Notes under the pieces: model-generated | The model's database searches: none | What the model saw: the letters and a program-made list of their open reading frames with translations, nothing else | What the model was told of the DNA's origin: nothing | Made by a program: the position numbers and the translations under genes | Origin: Candidatus Peregrinibacteria bacterium | GTDB taxonomy: Bacteria; Patescibacteriota; Gracilibacteria; UBA1369 | Assembly (NCBI GenBank): GCA_020851415.1 | Contig: JADZCU010000070.1 | Coordinates: forward strand, 1-33,566 | DNA: 33,566 bases | Direction of reading: 5' to 3' | Part shown: piece by piece, positions 8,479 through 16,987 of the stretch | How the letters are laid out: the number at the start of each line of letters is the position of its first letter | How positions within the stretch are numbered: position 1 is the stretch's first letter

Positions 8479-9408
8479 ATGAATCACCGACAAATTATTG
8501 CCCAGGCTTGGGAGTTTACGCAGAACAATAAAAAAATGATCTATTGGTATGCGTTTTTTCCCTCTCTTTTGACGACTTTGGCAGGTGTGATTTATTTAAT
8601 GTATCAGTATTTTGCGTTTCGCAGCTCGCCACTCTTCGAAAACTGGAGCCAAAGTTTTACTATGGTTGCCCTGCGGACTGTTGTTGACGTGGTGAGTCAA
8701 AATATTTCCAGTACTATTCCACTTCTCGTTATAGCGGTGGTCATTATTATACTTTATTTAATAATCCCATCTTTGTGTGACGGCGCCATCATTCAGTTGA
8801 TTGCACGAAAGAAAAACGGCCAGGATGTACGTACCCGACATGGTATTCGTTATGGAATGATGAGCTTCCTGCCCCTGTTTGAGTATTCCTGGGTTATTCG
8901 TACATTTAGTTTGGTTTCTTTGCTGGGAAACGCTTCTTTTATTATGAGAAACCTGGGTATGACTGCATTTTGGATCGCTTTTCCGGTTTTTGTGATTATT
9001 GCGATTGTTGGGATTATTATGACCGTTCTTTTTACTTACGCTGAGTACTTCATTGTTATTGATGATAGTAAAGTACTTGAGTCCATAGCCAAAAGCTCAA
9101 AACTTGTGGTTGAGCATCTGGAAGAGACTCTTTTGCTTTCAATTCTGATGCTGATTATAAGCGTGAGAATTTTGATTCAGCTTTTGTTTGTTCTGCTTAT
9201 CCCGTTTGCCATTATCGGTTCAATTTACCTGTTTGCTTCTTCTATCCCATGGATTGGCTTTTTGGTTGGTTTTCTTCTGGGATCCGGACTTTTATATTTG
9301 GCTTCATATTTGAGTGCCACTATTCATGTATTTGCGGCTACCGTCTGGACTTTTAGTTTTTTGCATCTGACCAGCGAACCAGTGGTGAGCGCCAGAGAGA
9401 AAATCTAG
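8479..9408 (+). CDS. Polytopic membrane protein, 309 aa
   Basis: A conserved-hypothetical style integral membrane protein. After about 20 hydrophilic residues there are roughly six hydrophobic stretches: about 22-47, 78-106, 140-155 (weak), 161-188, 213-250 and 255-295. Short charged loops include the basic KKNGQDVRTRHG segment near 113-124. The pattern recalls the membrane region of GdpD-type or DUF975-like proteins, but no catalytic motif is visible and I leave it unnamed. It ends 8 bp from the convergent PAS gene, with no terminator visible between them. Confidence 0.85.
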   Translation: MNHRQIIAQAWEFTQNNKKMIYWYAFFPSLLTTLAGVIYLMYQYFAFRSSPLFENWSQSFTMVALRTVVDVVSQNISSTIPLLVIAVVIIILYLIIPSLCDGAIIQLIARKKNGQDVRTRHGIRYGMMSFLPLFEYSWVIRTFSLVSLLGNASFIMRNLGMTAFWIAFPVFVIIAIVGIIMTVLFTYAEYFIVIDDSKVLESIAKSSKLVVEHLEETLLLSILMLIISVRILIQLLFVLLIPFAIIGSIYLFASSIPWIGFLVGFLLGSGLLYLASYLSATIHVFAATVWTFSFLHLTSEPVVSAREKI

Positions 9409-9416
9409 TAAAGGTT

Positions 9417-10394
9417 TTAGAATTTGTCGATGTAGGCCATTTCATCTCCCAATAACCATACCGGTGTCCCCTCTTGATTGCGCAGGGCATCTTCATTTTC
9501 TTTATAACCTTTTAATGTTGGGCCGCTTTGTCCAGATTTTTTCTTTTTTGTATTGGTTTCTGTTTCATGAACTTCTTTGTCTTCAGTCTCGGTTTTTGCT
9601 TCATGCTCAACTGTGCTTTCATGAGACTCGTTTTCAATTTGTACCGACTCAGTTTTTACCGAATCGTGCTCATTTTCACTTTGGGTTTCTGTTGAACTGT
9701 CTGATTGCTTTGCCTGAATGATATCCTCATCGTGATGTGTTTCAGTTTCATTATTCTCTTCTTCATGTTTTACCGTTTTGCTTGTTGTTTTGGTGGATGA
9801 AGGCTTTATTTTTGGCGGCAAAGCTTTTGGCGGTTCGTCTGATGGCTCCAACATTTCCTGTGTGATTTCCTTGGCTGTGATGGCAATACGGGTTACTTTA
9901 TCGTTTTCCTTTAATGGATGGAGAGATGCCATGTTGGCAGTGTAGTCGCCGCCGCTTGTAAGTACTCTATAAGGACCGACCATTGAAGATTCTTCTCCAC
10001 TTTCTATTACGTCTCCAAAAGCGGCAAAAATAGTCGCTAAATCTTCCGGGTGAATATAACTAAAGAAGAGCTGCTCCTCCAGTTCGTCCGGAGGGAGTCC
10101 GGTTATTTTTTCATAATCCCAGCTGGCGAAATTGATTTTTCCATCGATTCCGATAACAACTACGGCGTCATCTTCATTGCCCAGTTCGTCTCTGATAGCT
10201 TTTTCTTCATTGTAGTTTGAGTGAACCATAACTGAATCCAAGACGTTTGCTTTGGTTTCGTGGCTTACTTCTGATGAATGGTTTTGTGTGTTCAGGAAAA
10301 ACATGAGTGATGTCATGCTTACCGTAAAAATTCCGAGCGCGACCACCAGTATGTTTTTATTTGAACGTAAGAATTGCAACATAGGTTTGTACAT
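9417..10394 (-). CDS. Membrane-anchored PAS-domain protein with charged low-complexity tail
   Basis: One N-terminal membrane helix (about 13-33) is followed by a linker and a PAS fold (about 70-175) with recognisable PAS features: VVVIGIDGKINFASWDYEKI, then the ITGLPPDEL and FSYIHPEDL segments. Next comes a 120-residue Glu/Thr/His/Ser-rich low-complexity region (about 195-290) and a short conserved-looking C terminus (about 295-325). There is no kinase, cyclase, GGDEF or HTH output domain. It may act as a sensor or scaffold through partners. The start could be the first Met or Met5; neither has a Shine-Dalgarno sequence. It is divergent from the cyclic-nucleotide-binding gene. Confidence 0.85.
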   Translation of the reverse strand: MYKPMLQFLRSNKNILVVALGIFTVSMTSLMFFLNTQNHSSEVSHETKANVLDSVMVHSNYNEEKAIRDELGNEDDAVVVIGIDGKINFASWDYEKITGLPPDELEEQLFFSYIHPEDLATIFAAFGDVIESGEESSMVGPYRVLTSGGDYTANMASLHPLKENDKVTRIAITAKEITQEMLEPSDEPPKALPPKIKPSSTKTTSKTVKHEEENNETETHHDEDIIQAKQSDSSTETQSENEHDSVKTESVQIENESHESTVEHEAKTETEDKEVHETETNTKKKKSGQSGPTLKGYKENEDALRNQEGTPVWLLGDEMAYIDKF

Positions 10395-10532
10395 TTATAT
10401 ATTTATTTTTATTGCTACGGAGACATTTCAGTAATGTTTTTCACCCCTTTATTTTCGTAGCATCGTACTATAATAAACTATTTCTGCATTTGTGTCAAAT
10501 ATTATTACAGATAATGGCCTGTGGATTGGATA

Positions 10533-10561
10533 TTGGTTTTTTAAGATAATTATGGTAGAAT
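10533..10561 (+). promoter_or_regulatory. Promoter of the CNB gene
   Basis: TTGGTT (10533-10538), a 17-nt spacer and TAGAAT (10556-10561) lie about 35 nt before the ATG at 10596. The spacing fits a sigma70-type promoter. Confidence 0.5.
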
Positions 10562-10595
10562 AATAAATAGAGATTAACTCATAAAAACAAAATAT

Positions 10596-11051
10596 ATGGC
10601 ATTTTCTCCAGATGACATTTCAACAATCACTAAAATTCTTCAGCAATTAGAGCTTTTTAAGAATTTAAATGAACAGGATCACGCAGAAATCATCAAGCAT
10701 ATCACTTTGGAATACTTTCCAAAGGATCATGTAGTTTTCCATGAAGGTGATGCCGGCGACTGCTTCTATATTATCAAGCATGGTATGGCTCGTGTTTTTC
10801 ACGAGGCGCCAAACCAGGTTGAAGAAAAAGAGGTTGCAATGTTCGGTGATGGTGATTTTTTTGGAGAAATGGCTCTTATTTCAGACAAACCGCGAAATGC
10901 TACGGTAAAAACCGTGGAAGAAAGCGAGATTTTTAAACTAAAAAAAGATGACTTTATTCAACTGGTAAGTTCTGACCCTAATATGGCCAGTCGTATCAGT
11001 ACCGAATTTTTGAATCGTCTTAAAACCAACATGCGGGAAGAGCAAAATTAG
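10596..11051 (+). CDS. Cyclic nucleotide-binding (CNB/CRP-type) domain protein
   Basis: This is a stand-alone cNMP-binding beta-barrel domain. The phosphate-binding cassette is well conserved: GDFFGEMALI (about 85-94) followed by PRNATV (about 98-103), with the Glu and Arg that contact cyclic nucleotide. The 151-residue length ends shortly after the barrel's C-terminal helix, so there is no DNA-binding HTH as in CRP and no fused effector. It may regulate a partner protein by binding cAMP. A CHASE2-class III cyclase is encoded at 27962-30010, making cAMP the likely ligand. The gene has its own promoter-like sequence and may be co-transcribed with the following membrane gene. Confidence 0.92.
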   Translation: MAFSPDDISTITKILQQLELFKNLNEQDHAEIIKHITLEYFPKDHVVFHEGDAGDCFYIIKHGMARVFHEAPNQVEEKEVAMFGDGDFFGEMALISDKPRNATVKTVEESEIFKLKKDDFIQLVSSDPNMASRISTEFLNRLKTNMREEQN

Positions 11052-11083
11052 TTTAGAATTGATTTGTTTTGTTAGTGCCGATT

Positions 11084-11665
11084 ATGATTTTTTTAAACTT
11101 ACTTCTTGCTCATCTCCTGGCCGATTTTGTGCTGCAACCGCATAAACTTGTAGCCTGGAAATTTAAAAGCTGGAAAGGGACCGCCGCGCACGCTTCCGTC
11201 CATTTTGCCGCGAACTTACTGGTTTTCCTGCCGTTCCTGAATGACATCAGAGTTTGGCTTGTTTTTGTGGCAGTTTCCGCTACGCACTTTGCCATAGACT
11301 CCATAAAGATTGAAAAGGAAAAACATGGCCGACATTTCTTGGCTTATTTCTGTGCAGATCAAATGGCACACTTGGCTGTCATCAGCCTTGTCGCCGGCTT
11401 GTTCCTTGGTTTTCCACTGGAGTGGAATATTGTGTTTTGGGGTAACAGTCTTGGAGAAACGTTAACTGTTTTGGGTATAAATCTGCTGATTTTACTTACA
11501 TATGTGGTGGAAATATTGATATTCCAGGTAAAGCGAATGAAAAACCGCTCTCTTTTGTTTGAACCAAATTATAAATCGATGCTGAAACGAGCTTTTCTTT
11601 TCAGTGCCTTATATGTAATTTTTCTGGTTTTTGCGGTATACCATGCAGCGGCTCTGGGAGCATAG
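11084..11665 (+). CDS. DUF3307-family membrane protein
   Basis: The N-terminal segment LLAHLLADFVLQPHKL, followed by Trp/Lys-rich and HASVHFAANLL segments, matches the DUF3307 family pattern of small polytopic membrane proteins of unknown function. About five hydrophobic segments are visible (near 2-15, 38-72, 90-112, 120-142 and 165-190). I take the ATG at 11084; an in-frame TTG at 11069 would add five residues. The gene follows the CNB gene by about 30 nt and may share its transcript. Confidence 0.85.
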   Translation: MIFLNLLLAHLLADFVLQPHKLVAWKFKSWKGTAAHASVHFAANLLVFLPFLNDIRVWLVFVAVSATHFAIDSIKIEKEKHGRHFLAYFCADQMAHLAVISLVAGLFLGFPLEWNIVFWGNSLGETLTVLGINLLILLTYVVEILIFQVKRMKNRSLLFEPNYKSMLKRAFLFSALYVIFLVFAVYHAAALGA

Positions 11666-11743
11666 TTTGCTTTGATGACTGTCTGAAGTGAGCTTTTTTG
11701 TTGTGAATCACGACCAAAGGATTATTCAATCGACACCCGTTAC

Positions 11744-11771
11744 TTGTTATTTCTTTGGGCTGTAGTACAAT
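11744..11771 (+). promoter_or_regulatory. Promoter of leuS
   Basis: TTGTTA (11744-11749), a 16-nt spacer and TACAAT (11766-11771) lie 22 nt before the leuS ATG, implying a very short leader. Confidence 0.45.
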
Positions 11772-11793
11772 AAAGCCCGATTTTGACTTTGTT

Positions 11794-14277
11794 ATGCCTT
11801 TATACAACGCCGTAGAAAACGAGAAAAAGTGGCAAAAAATCTGGGAAGATACAAAATTACATCGTACGAATCTGGAAGATTTTTCCAAACCCAAATACTA
11901 TAATTTGGTGATGTTTCCCTATCCTTCGGGAGACAAACTTCATATCGGTCACTGGTACAACTATGCTCCGGCAGACTCCTGGGGAAGGTATATGAAGATG
12001 AAAGGTTTTAATGTTTTTGAACCGCAGGGTTTTGATAGTTTTGGGTTACCGGCTGAGAATTACGCAATTAAAACCGGTGTGCATCCTACTGTGAGTATTT
12101 CGCAGAACGTAGGATATATGCGAGAACAGTTGCATAAAATGGGGACGATGTATGACTGGGACAAGTCTGTGGTAACTTCCGAGCCTGACTATTATCAATG
12201 GACGCAATGGGTGTTTTTGCAGCTCTATAAAAAGGGTTTGGCTTACAGAAAAAATGCTCCGGTGAACTGGTGTCCTTCTTGCCAGACGGTGCTTGCCAAC
12301 GAACAGGTTGTTGACGGACGTTGTGAGCGCTGCAAACATGAAGTTACGAAGCGTGATTTAACACAGTGGTTTTTTAAGATCCGCGATTATGCGGAAAGAC
12401 TTTTGAATTTTGAAGGTTTGGATTGGCCAGAGAGAACGAAGTTGATGCAACAAAACTGGATTGGAAAGAGTACCGGTAGCCAGGTAGTGTTTGAACTTTG
12501 TAATGAAAAAGGTGAAAAATCCGGAGAAAAAGTGACAGTGTTTACCACGAGAATTGATACTTTGTTTGGTGCGACCTATATGGTTCTGGCGCCTGAACAT
12601 GCATTGGTTGAAAAAATCACCACTGATAAGCACAAAAAAAATGTTGCTGAGTATATTGAGAAAACACGCAAGGAAACAGACATTGCTCGAAGTGCCGAGG
12701 ATAGAGAAAAAACCGGTGTAGAGACCGGGGCGTTTGCGATTAATCCCGCCAATGGTGAAATTATTCCGGTCTGGATTGCCGATTATGTTTTGGTGACTTA
12801 TGGGACCGGCGCGGTTATGGCGGTGGCAGCGCATGATGAACGGGACAGCGCTTTTGCAAAGAAGTACGGGTTGCCGATTCAGGAAGTGGTAGCGCCGACG
12901 GGAGGAAGTTTGGGGGCCGTCACCAAAAACGAAGCGACGGGTGGTGGCGCAGAGAAAGCTGATCAGAATCCTCAATCTCAAAGTGATGGTCCGTTTACCG
13001 AGTATGGGATTTTAATAAATTCCGGTGAGTTTACTGGTTTAACTTCAGAAGAAGCGCGAAAAAAAATTACTGAGTGGTTAGAAGAGAAAAAGTCTGCGAA
13101 TTTTACGGTAAATTATAAACTTCGTGATTGGCTGGTGAGCCGTCAGCGTTATTGGGGGGCGCCGATTCCGATTGTTTATTGTGACAAGTGCGGAGAGGTT
13201 GCAGTTCCAGAAAAAGATTTGCCGGTACTGCTTCCGAAGGATGTTGATTTTACGCCGAAAGGTGATGGTAAGTCTCCGTTGAATACTGTGGAATCTTTTG
13301 TTCATACGAAATGCCCGGAATGCGGTGGGGTTGCGAAACGTGAAGTGGATACGATGGATACTTTTGTGGATTCGAGCTGGTACTTTTTGCGTTATCCTTC
13401 CGCTAAAATGAGCGACAGACCTTTTGATACCGGGATGACGAAGAACTGGTTGCCGGTGGATATGTATATCGGCGGCCCTGAGCACGCTTGTATGCATTTG
13501 TTGTATGCCCGCTTTATCAATATGGTTTTGCATGACCTTGGACATATTGATTTTGAGGAACCGTTTAAGCGCTTGATTCACCAGGGTATGATTACCAAGG
13601 ACGGCGCGAAGATGTCGAAGTCTAAAGGAAATGTGGTTTCGCCTGATCAGTTTGTGGAGAAATATGGAAGCGATACGTTCCGTTTGTATTTGATGTTTAT
13701 GGGACCTTTCAGTGAAGGCGGTGATTGGAACGATAAAGGTATTACCGGTATCGCGAGATTTTTGGAGAGATTTTATCAGTTGATCCACGTGAATGAGTTG
13801 GTTGGTGATAAAGCTGCACTGCAGAGATTGCTGCATAAAACCATTAAGAAAGTTACGGCGGATATTGAAGTGTTTCATTTTAATACTGCAATAGCGGCGC
13901 TGATGGAGTTTGTGAATAATGCTCTGAAAATTGGCATGGATGATGAGACCCGAAAGGCGGCTACTTTGTTGATCGCGCCGCTTGCCCCCCATCTGGCTGA
14001 GGAACTTTGGGAGAAAGTTGGCGGCGAAGGTTCTGTGTTTGAAAATTCATGGCCAGTGTTTGATCCGGCTTTAATTGTTGAAGATTCTGTTCAACTTGGT
14101 GTTCAGGTGAACGGTAAGTTGCGAGCGCAGGTTACGGTTGATGTGGGTGCTGATAAAGATACAGTCCTTGCCGCTGCGAAAGCTGAGCCGAATGTTGCCA
14201 AATATTTGGAAGGTAAAAAGTTGGTGAAAGAGATTTATGTTCCGAATAAATTGGTGAGCTTTGTGGTTGCAGTTTAG
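11794..14277 (+). CDS. leuS: Leucyl-tRNA synthetase
   Basis: This class Ia aminoacyl-tRNA synthetase charges tRNA-Leu with leucine. The HIGH motif is exact (residues 50-53, LHIGHWYN) and the KMSKS loop is present (about 606-610, GAKMSKSKGN). A zinc-ribbon-like region (CPSCQ...CERC, about 160-185) and the CP1 editing domain follow, the latter with FTTRIDTLFGATYM and the GTGAVMAVAAHDERD segment carrying the editing Asp. The C-terminal anticodon-binding and LeuRS-specific domains are complete. The frame is open upstream to a TTG at 11755, but the family N terminus and a promoter at 11744-11771 favour the ATG at 11794, giving 827 residues. Confidence 0.98.
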   Translation: MPLYNAVENEKKWQKIWEDTKLHRTNLEDFSKPKYYNLVMFPYPSGDKLHIGHWYNYAPADSWGRYMKMKGFNVFEPQGFDSFGLPAENYAIKTGVHPTVSISQNVGYMREQLHKMGTMYDWDKSVVTSEPDYYQWTQWVFLQLYKKGLAYRKNAPVNWCPSCQTVLANEQVVDGRCERCKHEVTKRDLTQWFFKIRDYAERLLNFEGLDWPERTKLMQQNWIGKSTGSQVVFELCNEKGEKSGEKVTVFTTRIDTLFGATYMVLAPEHALVEKITTDKHKKNVAEYIEKTRKETDIARSAEDREKTGVETGAFAINPANGEIIPVWIADYVLVTYGTGAVMAVAAHDERDSAFAKKYGLPIQEVVAPTGGSLGAVTKNEATGGGAEKADQNPQSQSDGPFTEYGILINSGEFTGLTSEEARKKITEWLEEKKSANFTVNYKLRDWLVSRQRYWGAPIPIVYCDKCGEVAVPEKDLPVLLPKDVDFTPKGDGKSPLNTVESFVHTKCPECGGVAKREVDTMDTFVDSSWYFLRYPSAKMSDRPFDTGMTKNWLPVDMYIGGPEHACMHLLYARFINMVLHDLGHIDFEEPFKRLIHQGMITKDGAKMSKSKGNVVSPDQFVEKYGSDTFRLYLMFMGPFSEGGDWNDKGITGIARFLERFYQLIHVNELVGDKAALQRLLHKTIKKVTADIEVFHFNTAIAALMEFVNNALKIGMDDETRKAATLLIAPLAPHLAEELWEKVGGEGSVFENSWPVFDPALIVEDSVQLGVQVNGKLRAQVTVDVGADKDTVLAAAKAEPNVAKYLEGKKLVKEIYVPNKLVSFVVAV

Positions 14278-14391
14278 AAAACTGAAACTCTCCTCTTACT
14301 TTTGCTTCAATATTCAAACTTGTATTGACCTGCTTTATTCTTTCTTAGCCACTTGAGATAGTGAGCAATGAATAAGGGTCAACACAAACTT

Positions 14392-14413
14392 GGGGCGAGC
14401 TTGAGCTCGCCCC
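14392..14413. repeat. GC-rich perfect hairpin downstream of leuS
   Basis: GGGGCGAGC (14392-14400), TTGA, GCTCGCCCC (14405-14413) is a perfect 9-bp stem with a tetraloop. No T-run follows on either strand, so it is not a standard terminator. It may help end the leuS transcript or protect its 3' end, or be a dispersed palindromic repeat. The rest of 14278-14440 shows nothing else. Confidence 0.6.
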
Positions 14414-14440
14414 AGCCCCAAGAGGAACATAATAAATATT

Positions 14441-14806
14441 TCATTTTACACTCCAGGGTCTCGAAGCAGCTTTTATTGTCTCGTGGGTCACTGTCAAAGA
14501 TTTAATTTCACAATTATTTAAGGAAAAATCTGGTTCAATATTTGAAAATCTACATTCAACAAACTTACATTTGCTAAAGACTATACCAATAAGCTGAGAT
14601 TCTCTGAAAAGCACTCTTTCAAAAATACAATTACTAAAAACTGAGCTGCAAAAATCACCCCCGTAAATCTCACAATCCATAAATTTAATATCTTTTATAT
14701 CCAGATCCATTAGTGTTTCATTTCTCTTACAATGAAATGTCCCATTAATGTTTTTTGAGGATTTTAAAAGATTCAAAAAATCATTCTCATTTTTTTGATT
14801 TTGCAT
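14441..14806 (-). CDS. Pentapeptide-repeat-like small protein, 121 aa
   Basis: From about residue 40 to 95 the sequence shows a five-residue periodicity with Phe/Leu/Ile at the centre and small or Cys residues between (CEIYGGDFCSSVFSNC, then SQLIGIVFSKCKFVECRF). This is typical of pentapeptide-repeat right-handed quadrilateral beta-helices. Those proteins have varied roles, including gyrase protection, but none can be assigned here. The ATG at 14806 is preferred to an upstream in-frame TTG. The region is AT-rich like the adjacent island, whose left edge it borders, so it may belong to the accessory DNA. Confidence 0.65.
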   Translation of the reverse strand: MQNQKNENDFLNLLKSSKNINGTFHCKRNETLMDLDIKDIKFMDCEIYGGDFCSSVFSNCIFERVLFRESQLIGIVFSKCKFVECRFSNIEPDFSLNNCEIKSLTVTHETIKAASRPWSVK

Positions 14807-14876
14807 AAACAAAAAAATCAAAGTTAGAATTGTATTATTACCATGCAGGTATGTGATTCGCAGTATAAAGGTTTTT

Positions 14877-14906
14877 GTGTGCTTTTTAAAGTTTTCAGTA
14901 TATAAT
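14877..14906 (+). repeat. Left copy of 30-bp direct repeat (pilin promoter)
   Basis: This 30-bp stretch is identical at 29 of 30 positions to 19617-19646, in the same orientation. Both contain TTTTCAGTATATAAT; the right copy is the promoter of the intact pilin operon. The two copies bracket the biosynthetic island. Confidence 0.9.
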
Positions 14907-15012
14907 CAAGGATGTTGTTGCCTGCATGGATCCTTGTGATTTTGAAGATGGGAAGAATGTGAAGCTTGCTGAATTTACTCTGGATGATTCGATGAGTCTA
15001 TCTATTTATTAA
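14907..15012 (+). pseudogene. Internally deleted remnant of a pseudopilin gene
   Basis: Directly after the duplicated promoter, 14907-14944 aligns without gaps to 19926-19963 (five mismatches in 38), and 14945-15000 continues as 20114-20169 of the intact pilin gene. Relative to the intact gene, 19647-19925 is missing, including the start codon and prepilin signal. A further 150 bp is missing between two GTGATTTTG copies (19955 and 20105), in frame. The remaining frame still reads DF-EDGKNVKLAEFTLDDSMS, but it lacks a start and a signal, so it is a decayed copy. It ends against the stop codon of the HAD gene. Confidence 0.82.
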
Positions 15013-15652
15013 TTAGATTCATGATCTCCTCTGAATTTATATCTCTCAAAGATGAGATAATTTTTTTAGCTTGGGGAAAATTATAATTACACCCCACGGT
15101 TTTATCCGGGCAGATAACACATATCGCACCGGAACTAACAGCTGCTTTATAGCCACCTACTGAATCTTCAATAATAACTGTTTCCGACGGAGATGCATTC
15201 ATTTTTTTCATGGTTATTAAAAAGATTTCAGGATGAGGTTTTCTTTTTCCCAATTCGGTATCGGATTGCAAAACATCAAAAGTCTGACCAAATAGAATAT
15301 CGACGATAAGCTTTATTGATTCTATTCTTGAAGATGACGCAACAGCCAATTTAAATCCATTTTTCCTTAGTTCTTTGACCAGAGAAATTGCACCGGGCTT
15401 TGCTTTTAAGTTATTTTTAATAAGTTTTTCATAAATTTCTTTTTTTCTGTTTCTTACATGCTCTACGTTGTAATGAAGTTTTTTCAGAGTAGCCCACTCA
15501 TATGCATCTATTGATGATTTTACCCAATATTCTTTCCATTCTTCCCAGCTTAATTTTAGCCCTATCTCGTTAAAAGCTTTTTTGTAAGCCAAAAACTGCA
15601 ATGGTTGTGAATCTACCAATGTACCATCCAAATCAAAAATAACGGACTTCAT
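15002..15652 (-). CDS. HAD-superfamily phosphatase, beta-phosphoglucomutase-like
   Basis: This is a haloacid dehalogenase-type phosphohydrolase or phosphomutase with all four motifs intact: DxDGT with nucleophile Asp7 and Asp9 (FDLDGTLVDS), the Ser of motif II (ASSSR, 105-109), the motif III Lys (GKRKPHPE, 135-142), and motif IV (IIEDSVGG, 160-167). The helical cap between motifs I and II (about 15-85) marks subfamily IA, as in beta-PGM and small-metabolite phosphatases. It is the last gene of the island's minus-strand operon, 12 nt after the SDR gene. It probably dephosphorylates a pathway intermediate or product; the exact substrate is unknown. Confidence 0.9.
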   Translation of the reverse strand: MKSVIFDLDGTLVDSQPLQFLAYKKAFNEIGLKLSWEEWKEYWVKSSIDAYEWATLKKLHYNVEHVRNRKKEIYEKLIKNNLKAKPGAISLVKELRKNGFKLAVASSSRIESIKLIVDILFGQTFDVLQSDTELGKRKPHPEIFLITMKKMNASPSETVIIEDSVGGYKAAVSSGAICVICPDKTVGCNYNFPQAKKIISSLRDINSEEIMNLINK

Positions 15653-15664
15653 AATAATTATTAT

Positions 15665-16369
15665 TTACCAGGTTCGCGACATGCTATCGATACGAATTTC
15701 CTGAAGTTCGATATTCTTATGTGCAGTGATTGCAAACATAACAACTTCTGCTACTTCTTCTGGCATTAATGCACCTATTCTCATGCCTGGTTTCTTATTA
15801 TTGAAATACGTATCAACTCTACCAGGAGATATACATGTAACTCTGACATTGTCTTTTCTAACTGCTAATCCGAAAGCTTTTGACATCATCAGAACTCCTC
15901 CTTTTGTTGCACAATAGGCTGTCGCGTCAGGGAAAGCGACATTATCGCAATCTGAACTAATATTGATTATATTAAGAAAATTTTTCCCATTTTTAATTTT
16001 TATAACTTCCCTACTTAAACTAAACATAGCCTTCACGTTAACATTAAACATTTCGTCTAACATTTCGTCAGATAAATTAGCAGGATCACCAAATCTCCCA
16101 ATGCCTGCCGAATTAACGAGTGCAAAAAGTTCTTTTTTATTCTTTACAGCATCTATAATTTTTTCCTGAATTGAACTGTCTGTGATATCACCGTACACAT
16201 TTATGACTTTAACCTTATGTTCTTTACAAATCTTGGTTGTAGCGTCTAAATTAGCGGAATTTCTTCCGGATAGAATTAAATTGAATCCGTTTTTAGCCGC
16301 TTGAATAGCAATGGCTTTACCAATGCCTGAAGATGCACCCGTGATAATAATGTACTTGTTATTCATCAT
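15665..16369 (-). CDS. Short-chain dehydrogenase/reductase (classical SDR)
   Basis: This is an NAD(P)-dependent oxidoreductase with an intact Rossmann fingerprint TGASSGIG (10-17) and VNSAGIG (85-91). The catalytic residues are complete: Ser138/139, Tyr152 and Lys156 in AYCATK. The NxxxG... SGRN segment after beta2 (34-37) resembles NADP-preferring SDRs, but cofactor choice is uncertain. Its ATG overlaps the stop of the upstream unknown gene in an ATGA arrangement, showing translational coupling. In the island context it would reduce or oxidise an intermediate carrying a carbonyl or hydroxyl group; in the coformycin-type pathways an SDR reduces the ring ketone. Confidence 0.93.
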   Translation of the reverse strand: MMNNKYIIITGASSGIGKAIAIQAAKNGFNLILSGRNSANLDATTKICKEHKVKVINVYGDITDSSIQEKIIDAVKNKKELFALVNSAGIGRFGDPANLSDEMLDEMFNVNVKAMFSLSREVIKIKNGKNFLNIINISSDCDNVAFPDATAYCATKGGVLMMSKAFGLAVRKDNVRVTCISPGRVDTYFNNKKPGMRIGALMPEEVAEVVMFAITAHKNIELQEIRIDSMSRTW

Positions 16370-16986
16370 GTGACTAATTTTAAGGGGACGATTTTATTAA
16401 TTTCATGAATTAATTTTATATTTAAAGGCCTTTTGGTACTATCGCACGATGTGACTAAATTATTATACTCACTTTTGTACTTAGAAATTATTTGTAACCA
16501 ATATTGGTATATATTTTCTTTCAACTGAAGATAATCATTAATATTTTCTGCATTAAGACAATAAGCTCTACCCCATCCATTCAATCTTAATTGCATTACA
16601 TTTGTATCACTATAACCAAATTTTTTTGCTACATTGAAACGGTATGCTAACCCTAGTGTACAAATTATTTCTAAATAGTAAGATTTATCAATATTGTTGA
16701 TATCTTGATATACAATATTTTGCACAAGAAAATTAAATATTGTTCCGTCTCCTAATACATAAATATGTCTTTTAAAACCGGTAATTTCTGTAAATAGTTC
16801 ATCAAAAATATTCATGGCAAACAATATCTTGCGAATTTTTGTGAGTATGAGTTTTTTTGATTCGCTATCGTCTATTTTTATATTAGATAAAGGACATAAG
16901 TCTTTTAGATTCATTTCATCTCCATTGTTTTGCAATAGATCTATTCTTAGCAGTGGACTAGTCTTTGATAATAGTTGAGTTTGCAT
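16366..16986 (-). CDS. Unknown protein of the biosynthetic island, 206 aa
   Basis: I do not recognise this family. It is soluble and appears mostly helical, with a central segment GDGTIFNFLVQNIVYQD (about 76-92) and a segment with Tyr/Trp/Arg/Cys residues (LRLNGWGRAYCLN, about 134-146) that looks like a functional core. There is no signal, membrane span, Walker motif or obvious metal site. It starts one base after the HisG-like stop codon and overlaps the SDR start by four bases, so it is produced with these enzymes and is very likely a pathway component or partner subunit. A HisZ-like regulatory role is conceivable, but I see no histidyl-tRNA synthetase motifs. Confidence 0.85.
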   Translation of the reverse strand: MQTQLLSKTSPLLRIDLLQNNGDEMNLKDLCPLSNIKIDDSESKKLILTKIRKILFAMNIFDELFTEITGFKRHIYVLGDGTIFNFLVQNIVYQDINNIDKSYYLEIICTLGLAYRFNVAKKFGYSDTNVMQLRLNGWGRAYCLNAENINDYLQLKENIYQYWLQIISKYKSEYNNLVTSCDSTKRPLNIKLIHEINKIVPLKLVT

Positions 16987-16987
16987 T

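Noticed and set aside
13078-13992. Minus-strand 304-codon frame inside leuS
   Set aside because: leuS is unambiguous on the plus strand; the antisense translation is His/Arg/Ile-rich without motifs.
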